Part shown: one piece after another, positions 48,301 to 56,499 of the stretch
Layout: the number at the start of each line of letters is the position of its first letter
Numbering within the stretch: the stretch's first letter is position 1
Origin: Tachypleus tridentatus
Lineage: Eukaryota > Arthropoda > Merostomata > Xiphosura > Limulidae
DNA length: 64,000 bases
Assembly (NCBI RefSeq): GCF_004210375.1
Contig: NC_134830.1
Coordinates: 2,976,001 to 3,040,000, forward strand
Direction: 5' to 3'
Notes under the pieces: generated by a model
What the model was told of the DNA's origin: nothing
The model's input: the letters and a program-made list of their open reading frames with translations, nothing else
The model's database searches: none
Translations under genes and position numbers: made by a program

Positions 48301-51300
48301 CATATTTTACCATGTACACTATAAAACACAGAATGTTTCATATTTTATCATGTACACTATAAAACACAGAATGTTTCATATTTTATCATGTACACTATAA
48401 AACACAGAATGTTTAATATTTTATCATGTAAACTATAAAACACAGAATGTTTCATATTTCATCATGTACACTATAAAACACAGAATGTTTCATATTTTAC
48501 CATGTACACTATAAAACACAGAATGTTTCATATTTCATCATGTACACTATAAAACACAGAATGTTTAATATTTTATCATGTACACTATAAAACACAGAAT
48601 GTTTCATATTTCATCATGTACACTCTAAAACACAGAATGTTTCATATTTCATCATGTACACTATAAAACACAGAATGTTTCATATTTTACCATGTACACT
48701 ATAAAACACAGAATGTTTAATATTTCATCATGTACACTATAAAACACAGAATGTTTAATATTTTATCATGTACACTATAAAACACAGAATGTTTCATATT
48801 TCATCATGTACACTATAAAACACAGAATGTTTAATATTTTATCATGTACACTATAAAACACAGAATGTTTCACATTTTACCATGTAAACTATAAAACACA
48901 GAATGTTTAATATTTTATCATGTACACTATAAAACACAGAATGTTTCATATTTCATCATGTACACTCTAAAACACAGAATGTTTCATATTTTATCATGTA
49001 CACTATAAAACACAGAATATTTAATATTTTATCATGTACACTATAAAACACAGAATGTTTCATATTTCATCATGTACACTCTAAAACACAGAATGTTTCA
49101 TATTTCATCATGTACACTATAAAACACAGAATGTTTAATATTTTATCATGTAAACTATAAAACACAGAATGTTTCATATTTCATCATGTACACTATAAAA
49201 CACAGAATGTTTAATATTTTATCATGTACACTATATAAACACAGAATGTTTTATATTTTATTATGTACACTATATAAACACAGAAGATTTATTATTTTAT
49301 CCTATATAGTAAGTAAACACAGATGACGTATTATTTATTAAGGTGTATTATTACCATGTCCAAGGCATTGATAGAATTTACGTCCTCCACATACAGCTGG
49401 GTTTTTATCAACAGAGTTTCTAAATGATACAAGAAATTTGAGTTGTGATTATATCTGTCTAACATTTATACTATAATTTCTAGAAAACTCTGCAAATGTA
49501 TTAAACAAGAGTAGAGTTCTGGACACTCTAACAATTACAGTTATGTTAAAAGTTTGGGTGACATGTGATCTGCCAAACATGTGAAAAAGCTAAGTGCTGT
49601 AGGGTGAATTATAACACAGTTCCTGAGTCAAACAGTTTTAAATGATGGTCAATGCTGTAAGGTAAATTATTACTCAGTGCCAGAGTCAAACTGTTATAGA
49701 TGATGGTCAGTACTCTAGGGAAAAGTGTTACACAGTGCCATAGTGAAACAGTTTTGGATGATGGTCAATGCTGTGAGATGAATTATTACATACTGCCAAA
49801 GACAAAATATTTTACATGATGGTCAATACTCTAAGGTAAATTATTAAACAGTGCCAGTGTCAAAGAATTTTAAATGATGGTCATGCTATAAAGTAAATTA
49901 TTATACAGTGCCACAGCAAACAGTTTTAGAAGATGGTCATGCTATAAAGTAAATTAGTATACAGTACCACAGTCAAACAGTTTTAGAAGATGGTCATGCT
50001 ATAAAGTAAATTATTATACAGTACCACAGTCAAACAGTTTTAGAAGATGGTCATGCTATAAAGTAAATTAGTATACAGTACCACAGTCAAACAGTTTTAG
50101 AAGATGGTCATGCTATAAAGTAAATTAGTATACAGTACCACAGTCAAACAGTTTTAGAAGATGGTCATGCTATAAAGTAAATTAGTATACAGTACCACAG
50201 TCAAACAGTTTTAGAAGATGGTCATGCTATAAAGTAAATTATTATACAGTACCACAGTCAAACAGTTTTAGAAGATGGTCATCCTGTAAGGTAAATTATT
50301 ACACAGTGCCAGAGTAAACATTTTTAAATGATGGTCAATACTGTAAGGTAAATTATTACACAGTGCCAAAGACAATCAGTTTTAGATGATGGTCAATGCT
50401 GTAAACCAAAATTATTACACAGTGCCAGAGTCAAACAGTTTTAGATGATGGTAATGCTCAGGTAAATTATTATACAGTGTCTTGGTGAATACTGTAAGGT
50501 AAATTATTACACAGTTCCAGAGTCAAACAGTTTAAGATAATGGTCAATACTGAAAGCCAAAAGTATTACACAGTGCCAGAGTCAAACACTTTTAAAAAAT
50601 GGTCAATGCTGTGAGGAAAATTATAACACAGTGCCAGAGTCAAAGAAGATTAGATGATGGTTTGTTCTGTAGGTTAAATTATTACACAGTTCCAGAGACA
50701 AACAGTTTTAGATAATAGTTAATGCTGTAATTTCAATTGTTACACATGCCAAAGTCAAAGAGTTTTAGATAATAGTCAATGTTGTAATGTCAATTATTAT
50801 ACAGTGCCAGTGTCAAACAGTTTTAGATAATGGTCAGTCCTGTGAGATAAATTATAACACAGAGTCAGATTCAAACTGTTTTTAATGATGGTCAATAGAT
50901 TAATATGAGTTATTTCAGACTGCAAGAGTCGAATAATTTTAGAAGATGGTCAGTATGTTAAGGTAAATTATTACACAGTAAGGGAGTCAAACAGTTTAGA
51001 AGATGGTCAGTAAGTTAAGGTAAATTATTACACAGTAAGGGAGTCAAACACTTTAGAAGATGGTCAATACCGTAAGGTAAATTACAACAGATTACAAGAG
51101 TCAAACACTTCAGAAGATGGTCAATACCGTAAGGTAAATTACAACAGATTACAAGAGTCAAACAGTTTTACATGATGTTCAATACCGTAAGGTAAATTTC
51201 AACAGATTACAAGAGTCAAGCAGTTTTACATGATGTTCAATACCGTAAGGTAAATTACAACAGATTACAAGAGTCAAACAGTTTTACATGATGTTCAATA

Positions 51301-54300
51301 CCGTAAGATAAATTACAACAGATTACAAGAGTCAAACAGTTTTACATGATGTTCAATACTGTAAGGTAAATTACAACAGATTACAAGAGTCAAACAGTTT
51401 TACATGATGTTCAATACCGTAAGGTAAATTACAACAGAGTACAAGAGTCAAACAGTTTTACATGATGGTCAATACCGTAAGGTAAATTGTTACATGGTGT
51501 CATAATCAAACAGTTTTAGATGATAGTCAATTTTGTAAGATAAATTGTTACATGGTGTCATAATCAAACAGTTTTAGATGATAGTCAATTTTGTAAGATA
51601 AATTGTTACTTGGTGTCATAATCAAACAATTTTAGATGATAGTCAATTTTGAAAGATAAATTGTTACATGGTGTCATAATCAAACAGTTTTAGATGATAG
51701 TCAATTTTGTAAGATAAATTGTTACATGGTGTCATAATCAAAAAGTTTTAGATGATAGTCAATTTTGTAAGATAAATTGTTACATGGTGTCATAATCAAA
51801 CAGTTTTAGATGATAGTCAATTTTGTAAGATAAATTGTTACATGGTGTCATAATCAAACAGTTTTAGATGATAGTCAATTTTGTAAGATAAATTGTTACT
51901 TGGTGTCATAATCAAACAATTTTAGATGATAGTCAATTTTGAAAGATAAATTGTTACATGGTGTCATAATCAAACAGTTTTAGATGATAGTCAATTTTGT
52001 AAGATAAATTGTTACATGGTGTCATAATCAAAAAGTTTTAGATGATAGTCAATTTTGTAAGATAAATTGTTACATGGTGTCATAATCAAACAATTTTAGA
52101 TGATAGTCAATTTTGTAAGATAAATTGTCACATGGTGTCATAATCAAACAATTTTAGATGATAATAAATTTTGTAAGATAAATTGTCACATGGTGTCATA
52201 ATCAAACAATTTTAGATGATAATAAATTTTGTAAGATAAATTGTCACATGGTGTCATAATCAAACAATTTTAGATGATAGTCAATTTTGTAAGATAAATT
52301 GTTACATGGTGTCATAATCAAACAGTTTTAGATGATAGTCAATTTTGTAAGATAAATTGTTACATGGTGTCATAATCAAACAATTTTAGATGATAGTCAA
52401 TTTTGTAAGATAAATTGTTACATGGTGTCATAATCAAACAGTTTTAGATGATAGTCAATGCTAAGGTAAATTATTAAGCACTGCCAGAGTCAAAGAGTTT
52501 TAGATGTTGATCAATACTTTAAAATAAATTATTACACAGTGCAAGAGACACAGTTTTAGATGATTGGGAATGCTGTAGGGTAAATTCCCACACAGTAGGA
52601 GAGTCAAACAGTTTTAGGTGATGGTCAGGTAAGTTATTACACAGTGTCAGAGTCAATGCGTTTTAGATGATTGGGAATGCTATAATGTAAATTATTACAC
52701 AGTGTCAGAGTTAAACAGTTTTGTATGATGGCCAATTCTGTAAGGTAAATTATTACACAGTGTCAGAATTAAACAGTTTTGGGTGATGGTCAATTCTGTA
52801 AGGTAAATTATTACACAGTGTCAGAGTTAAACAGTTTTGGATGATGGTCAATTCTGTAAGGTAAATTATTACACAGTGTCAGAGTTAAACAGTTTTGGAT
52901 GATGGTCAGTTCTGTAAGGTAAATTATTACACAGTGTCAAAGTTAAACAGTTTTAGGTGATAACAAACTAATATACACCACAGTGTGTTAACAAATTAAA
53001 ATATACCACAATGTGTTGACTAATTAATATACACTACAAGTTGAAAAAGACTGCTATACACCACCAGGAATGACGTTACCATTACTTATTAGAATATGGT
53101 AAGAAACAAAATTACGGCATACGGTATATAGAAACTGATGTACACTACCAAATGTTAATAATGTAATATACACCAAAATGTTTTGACAACGTAAGAAACA
53201 CAAAAAGTGTTAACTAACTTACCCCCTTGTGCAAATTAATTGAAACAAGACGGAAAATTACGATTTTTTCAATTTTTCGTTTTATTTCTGAGAATCCAAA
53301 AACTACTCACAAATTAATACATGATATGACCGCCTTTATTTTTCAGAAGATCATTACTCCGCTTTGGCATCGAGTCCACGAGTTGACCACAATCTTTACT
53401 AATTTTTTAATCGTAGTAATCACACCTTAATTATAGCCTCAATTAGCTTATCTTTCAAAGTACAGCCTTTTCCCCAAAGTCTTTCTTTATAAATCGCCCA
53501 AAGATTTTTAATAGGATTTAAGTCCGGAGAGTTTCCAGGCCAGTCCAGCACCTTTATTCGCGTTGTAGTCATAAAATTCTTCACAAGTTTCGATGCTGCG
53601 GCACGGAGCCAGATCTTGCTGAAAAATGTGGAAATCTCTTTTTCAATTCTGGAACGACTCTTCTCTGCAAAACTGCAATGTACTGTGGTCCTCGTATCAT
53701 ACCATCTACGATATATAATAATTGTTCGACGCCATAGTAGCTGAAAAAGCCTCAAAACATCTTCTTCAAGGGATGTTTTACGAACTGGTTGATGTGAGAT
53801 TCTCGAAGTTTCTCACCTGGCGATCTGCGAACATGTATACTTCTTTAACCCTGTACAAAGAAATGAGTCTCGTCACTGAATAACACTTTCCTCCATTGTT
53901 CTTGCGTCCAGTTCTTGTATTTCAGACCCCATTGATACCGTTTTTTCTTCATTGAATTGGTAAGAAGTTGTTTTTTTGACTGGTCTCCTTGCCCTTCTAA
54001 CGCAATTTCGAATGACGTAATATTCCTCAAAATTTCGTCATAGATCCCAAAAATAGATCAGCCGTACTGCAAAACACAGCTAATGACGCCGTCTGTGTGA
54101 AAAAATGACTATTAAAGGAAATCAGAGGGTCCAGCGAGCCTACACCAGCCGCCATGCTGAAAATATTGTAAAATGATCATTTGTTTCAATTAATTTGCAC
54201 AAGGGTGTATATACACAACAAGATGACAGGCAAACAAACAAGGCTTACTATTACGTGTTGGAATATGATTGTACTCCATTCCTAGATTTGTTAGTAAGAG

Positions 54301-54355
54301 AGTTTCCAAAACGTTGGTTAATTCAGAAGCATCAAGATAGTTCATGAGAAAACCA
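33104..54355 (-). CDS. Cys-loop ligand-gated ion channel subunit (anion-channel type), 8 exons, 5' end missing
   Basis: Subunit of a pentameric plasma-membrane channel. Eight exons join in order 54355-54255, 49419-49355, 46857-46580, 43729-43647, 42124-41990, 39112-38883, 37685-37560 and 33346-33104, all with AG/GT borders and matching phases, giving 419 residues without a stop. The extracellular part contains SINALDM joined to DFRLDFFLWHQW, then FFWIPDTYIVNAK and the diagnostic Cys-loop (CQMEFKHYPVDIQQC, 13 residues between Cys). TM1 is around FAPSAMIVMLSWFSFW, TM2 begins after DAIPGR, TM3 is around WMATCMLFVFCSFAEFVLV and TM4 around IIFPLAFLIFNTFYW. The short TM3-TM4 loop (about 70 residues) and the PGR in place of the PAR usual in GABA, glycine and GluCl subunits recall the insect pHCl-2/hodor group (CG11340, CG6927, CG7589). 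That assignment is from memory and the ligand is unknown. The signal-peptide exon was not found; it probably lies above 54355 or outside the window. Confidence 0.9.
33347..34594. other. Unique part of channel intron 7
   Basis: AT-rich intronic sequence without recognised elements; the rest of this intron is two minisatellite arrays. Confidence 0.55.
34595..35080. repeat. 62-bp minisatellite in channel intron 7, about 8 copies
   Basis: The unit has AGAAAAACAGACAAAGAATT, CACGCCAGACAAGAGATCCA and ACAATCACATTGGAAAGTTA. The length is not a multiple of three, so apparent ORFs change frame at each copy. Confidence 0.93.
35306..37180. repeat. 63-bp minisatellite in channel intron 7, about 30 copies
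   Basis: The unit has TTTATAAAGATTTAATGTTA, AACTTTTCTAACAAACTATC and CATCAACAGGAAACACTTCT. The unit is a multiple of three and reads as a 21-residue repeat on the strand opposite to the channel. A block of 15 units is duplicated: the diagnostic order of variants (AAGCAACACTACTTGC, ATATAGATTT and others) at 35657 onward recurs at 36602 onward, 945 bp later. Confidence 0.95.
37316..37400 (-). mobile_element. Very degraded SINE-like fragment in intron 7
   Basis: GAGCTATGCTCAGGGCTATC and AGAAACCGATTTTTAGCAA resemble the tail and tRNA-like part of the second SINE family on the minus strand. Weak. Confidence 0.3.
37560..37685 (-). CDS. Channel exon G (TM3)
   Basis: 126 nt, phase 0 at both ends, acceptor GGACAG and donor GTAAGA. 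Encodes GIDIWMATCMLFVFCSFAEF, VLVKYF and the start of a Gln-rich intracellular loop (QQQRKQTL). Confidence 0.93.
37815..38645. repeat. About 43-bp minisatellite in channel intron 6, roughly 19 copies
   Basis: The unit has AGATCTAGTGTTACAGATAG, CTGTTCTGTCTACAGACGTA and ATA. Some units carry an extra CAT or TAC before GTAATA. A block with GTTTTAAAAATAGTTAT recurs near 38035 and 38435. Confidence 0.92.
38883..39112 (-). CDS. Channel exon F (TM1 and TM2)
   Basis: 230 nt, acceptor TTTTCAG and donor GTAAGT. Encodes KYSCIAVMFILERQISYHL, TM1 (FAPSAMIVMLSWFSFWI), the selectivity region DAIPGRVTL, and TM2 (VVTSLLSLFTQFSGI) ending PPASYIN. An uncommon Gly occupies the middle of the usual P-A-R motif. 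Confidence 0.96.
39113..40451. other. Unique part of channel intron 5
   Basis: No exon-like or mobile sequence apart from a weak SINE-like stretch at about 40232-40322 (AATCGAACCCCTGACTTCAG on the plus strand). The ORF at 39625-39978 shows no family resemblance. Confidence 0.5.
40452..41770. repeat. 29-bp minisatellite in channel intron 5, about 45 copies
   Basis: The unit has AACTAGACTTAACCAGTATG and GTTGAAAAT. Some copies lack one A (ACTTACC). A block marked by CGAGTATGATTG followed by CTAGTATGG occurs near 40780, 41095 and 41555, showing repeated multi-unit duplications. Confidence 0.95.
41990..42124 (-). CDS. Channel exon E (loop C region)
   Basis: 135 nt, acceptor TCTAG and donor GTTAGT. 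Encodes SYPMDTVHYEWVDKDSS through KKLQFTVETLN. It corresponds to the Y..x.xRYxW segment and the approach to binding loop C. Confidence 0.88.
42137..42815. repeat. 31-bp minisatellite in channel intron 4, about 22 copies
   Basis: The unit has AACTAGACATGCCAAACTGC and AGTCACTACGT. Copies with CATACTAAACTATAGTC and copies with CATGCCAAACTGCAGTC alternate, so the effective unit in the middle is a dimer of about 62 bp. Confidence 0.93.
42825..43010. repeat. About 30-bp tandem repeat in channel intron 4, roughly 6 copies
   Basis: The unit has ATAATGTCATATCCTAACAC and AGTTA/AGATT variants. It is unrelated to the 31-bp array beside it. Confidence 0.8.
43011..43646. other. Unique part of channel intron 4
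   Basis: No feature recognised; it precedes exon D on the genomic plus axis. Confidence 0.5.
43647..43729 (-). CDS. Channel exon D (Cys-loop)
   Basis: 83 nt, acceptor GTCAG and donor GTGAGT. Encodes FAAVVG then the C-x13-C Cys-loop CQMEFKHYPVDIQQC and PVTFRS. The P-[IVLM]-D motif at the loop centre (YPVD) is present. Confidence 0.95.
43775..44905. repeat. 49-bp minisatellite in channel intron 3, about 23 copies
   Basis: The unit has AACTTTATAACAACTTCAAA, CCTGGTTAAATACAACGTTA and TATTTTAAT. The copies at about 43830-44220 are nearly identical, while the higher-coordinate half is more variable. Confidence 0.95.
44917..46545. repeat. 75-bp minisatellite in channel intron 3, about 22 copies
   Basis: The unit has CTGACCAATCAACTGTAACT, AAACACTGACTTATTAATAG, TGATAAAACACTGTCCATTG and AATACTGATAAAATA. 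An eight-unit block is duplicated: marker variants (TACTCACCAATC, AGCTATTAATAGTGAC, CATTTAATACTG) occur near 45203-45560 and again 599 bp later. The array runs to within about 35 bp of exon C. Confidence 0.95.
46580..46857 (-). CDS. Channel exon C (ligand-binding core)
   Basis: 278 nt, acceptor CTAAG and donor GTCAGT. Starts DFRLDFFLWHQW, includes GLRESWKE, FFWIPDTYIVNAKS (WxPD signature) and ends IMEYTA plus a split Arg codon. Two extra Cys and an N-linked site (NVT) lie in the WHQWNVTGNFC segment, an insertion compared with typical subunits. Confidence 0.93.
47010..49310. repeat. 38-40-bp minisatellite in channel intron 2, about 59 copies
   Basis: The unit has TTTAATATTTTATCATGTAC and ACTATAAAACACAGAATG. 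The lower-coordinate part (47010-48140) is diverged, with TATAAACACAGAAGG or TATAATCACAGAAGA variants. The part from 48140 to 49220 is highly homogeneous, with ATTTTACCATG, ATTTCATCATG and ATTTTATCATG subtypes intermixed. It fills about nine tenths of the intron. Confidence 0.94.
49355..49419 (-). CDS. Channel exon B (extracellular, first beta strands)
   Basis: 65 nt between an AG at 49420-49421 and GTAATA. Encodes TLLIKTQLYVEDVNSINALD and Met, the strand that carries the V.S.xSIxExxM pattern of the family. Phase joins exon A through a split Gln codon. Confidence 0.85.
49600..52965. repeat. About 55-58-bp minisatellite in channel intron 1, nearly 60 copies
   Basis: The unit has TCAAACAGTTTTAGATGATG, GTCAATGCTGTAAGGTAAAT and TATTACACAGTGCCAGAG. 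Several local subfamilies have expanded separately: GGTCATGCTATAAAGTAAAT copies (49880-50290), CAATACCGTAAGGTAAATTA copies with AACAGATTACAAG (51060-51470), and TTGTAAGATAAATTGTTACA copies with TGGTGTCATAA (51480-52460). Confidence 0.94.
53222..54207 (-). mobile_element. Tc1/mariner transposon, internally deleted, in channel intron 1
   Basis: Terminal inverted repeats CCCTTGTGCAAATTAATTGA (from 53224) and its complement ending CAAGGGTG at 54207 are flanked by TA on both sides (53220-53221 and 54208-54209). At 986 bp it is shorter than a full Tc1 element (usually 1.3-1.7 kb). The part encoding the N-terminal DNA-binding domain is missing. Confidence 0.9.
53420..54040 (-). pseudogene. Disabled Tc1-like transposase remnant
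   Basis: Read on the minus strand: KNWTQEQWRKVLFSDETHFF contains the first catalytic Asp (SDETHF), then a stop. The QDxAxxH-type second Asp region near 53600 is frameshifted (SVPQHRN). The third block reads DWPGNSPDLNPIKNLWAIYK, where the catalytic Glu of NPIENLW is replaced by Lys (AAA for GAA). The DDE triad is therefore broken in more than one place. Confidence 0.85.
54255..54355 (-). CDS. Channel exon A (N-terminal extracellular)
   Basis: Acceptor TTTCAG before 54355 and donor GTAATA after 54255; 101 nt, entering with the last base of a split codon and leaving in phase 1. Encodes GFLMNYLDASELTNVLETLL and ends YNHIPT. It is the start of the mature extracellular domain, matching the xYD..xRP region of Cys-loop subunits. 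Confidence 0.75.
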
Positions 54356-54424
54356 CTGAAATGGTAAAATTGTCATTACAATACAAATAATGATTTACAA
54401 ATAATCAATGTTCACAATTCTGAG

Positions 54425-54713
54425 TTACAGCATTTCATGTAAAAAACACTTTGGGTTGTATATGCCACACAGTACGTTAAAAATTTAGGGTATGTAAAAA
54501 CATTGTACGTCAAAAACATTGGATTATATCTACATCATTGTGTATTATAAAGTTTGGGTTATATCCATATCATTGTCAATTACAAAGTTTGAGTTATAAT
54601 TATAACATTATGTATTACAAACTTTGGGTTATATCTATAACTGTATATCACAAAGTTTGGTATGTATCAATATCATTGTGTATTAAAAAGTTTGAGTTAT
54701 ATCTATAACACAC
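54425..54713. repeat. About 38-bp tandem repeat, left part, split by a LINE
   Basis: The unit has ATATCTATATCATTGTGTAT and TACAAAGTTTGGGTT, diverged. The same array continues at 59532-59725 on the far side of the LINE. Confidence 0.8.
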
Positions 54714-55361
54714 CCTTGGTGTGGATTCCTGTACGTGGTGAGGGGCACTCCCAGGGAAGGTTCTGTTCTTTCAGTTTATCTCTTCCGGGATCAAAACATC
54801 CACTCACGTGTTTGCCGTGCGTGGCAACCCGTGAAGGGGAGGAGAGAATCCTGGTGGTTGAGGGGTCCAACTCTAACACACCATTTAGCCTTGAATTCCT
54901 GTAGACGGGCGGCCTTGGGGTAGCCCCCTTGGGTAAATCGGCTGGTCCACTCGGGCTAGGGTCAACCAAGTACCAGTGTTGGATATTCTCAACAGATATT
55001 GTGGATATTATGTCTGATGCTGGTGTTTGGATATAGTGCTCACGAAACCCTGGCGTTGATGCAGTAGCCTTGTTTGACATTGTAGTGCGTCCCCTCATAG
55101 GGTTCCATGGTGGGCGAGGTTAGTGGACATCGAAATTTCCCTTTCTTTATTGTGGCTACTCCACTTAAAAATCTTAATAAAATAGTGAAAAAAGAGTCTA
55201 TAGGTAAGCGACCACGTTTTGAACATTCTGAACAACAATTCTCGCCATCTGTACCACCTGTTGTACCTCATTTCTTATATCTCGAATAAGGAAAGTAAGG
55301 AAAAAGGACGCAGTCATAAACAGAAGGGTTCTCTGCCCAATTCGCCTACACGTAAATAAAA

Positions 55362-56481
55362 ATGGCCACCCTTATATAATGGAACTGTCGAGGTATACGT
55401 TCTAATCTGGAGGACATCAAAACAATGATTGCTTCATACCATCCTGTTTGTTTCTCCTTACAGGAAACATTCCTGAAACCTGCCGATACAGTCACCTTTC
55501 GGTGGTTTTCTTTATACAGAAATGACAAGTTGTGTGATGAACGAGTGCATGGAGGGGTGGCACTGTTGGTTGATCAGCATGTGCCCACCCTGTCTTTGCC
55601 ACTTGACACACCTTTGGAGGTTGTAATCATCCGTGTTTCCTTGGGTCTTACCATCACTGTTTATTCTCTCCACCTCTCACCTGGAGAGACCTGTGATCAA
55701 TCAGACCTTGATGCTCTCATTGCCGTCTCCCTTTTTCATCCTGGGGGACTTTACTGGACATCATCCCCTCTAGGGATGATAGAATAATTGGTAATTGATT
55801 AGGATAATTGATAGGAGGGGTCGCTCTGTAGAGCATATGCTCTCTGATCACAACCTTTTCAATACTGGCTCTTTTCCTTATTTTTATGCACCTAGTCAGT
55901 CCTTTACCGCTACTGATCTCTCAGTTTGCTCCCCTTCACTATTCTCCCACTTTTCATAGAAAGTTGACAATAATCCACAAGGCAGTGATCATTTTCTTAT
56001 AATTTTGAAAGAGACTGACCGTGGTCGATACTGCACGACCCACATGTTCTGGTGGAAGTTGGATCAGGCAAACTGGCCCTCTTTCACTGCTCTCTCAGAA
56101 CTTGATCCTGCCATTGTCTGTAAGCCATCAATAGACGACTGTGTGGCAGCAATAACTGACTGTATTATACAAGCAGCTGCTCAATGTATTCCTAAAACCT
56201 CTACACGTTTTCCACTATATCCTCGTTCATGGTGGAATCCTGCCTGCCATATGGCACGGAATGCTCAAAAACGAGCCTGGGATACTTTCCACAGATATAC
56301 CACACTCTCGAACTGCATCGCTTTCCAGCGGGCCCGTGCACATTCTCGATGGGTAAGACGTCAAAGCCAGAAGGAATTTTGGAATAAGTTCACAACTAGC
56401 ATATCCTCTACCACCAGTTCCAAAGTCATTTGGACAAGATTCGAAAGGTCAGTGGACAATATAATTCTGTCCCCCTCTTGA
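55362..56481 (+). pseudogene. LINE endonuclease region, disabled
   Basis: The APE-type N-terminus is visible as WNCRGIRSNLEDIKTMIASY, but a TAA precedes the Trp. Further on are CFSLQETFLKP, GGVALLVDQHVP and TITVYSLHLSPGE. Around 55745-55790 the conserved GDFN block is frameshifted, and the frame resumes after about 56005 with the linker domain (FTALSELDPAIVCKPSIDDC, then SWWNPACHMARNAQKRAW). Confidence 0.82.
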
Positions 56482-56499
56482 TCTTGCTCTCTGATGGCC

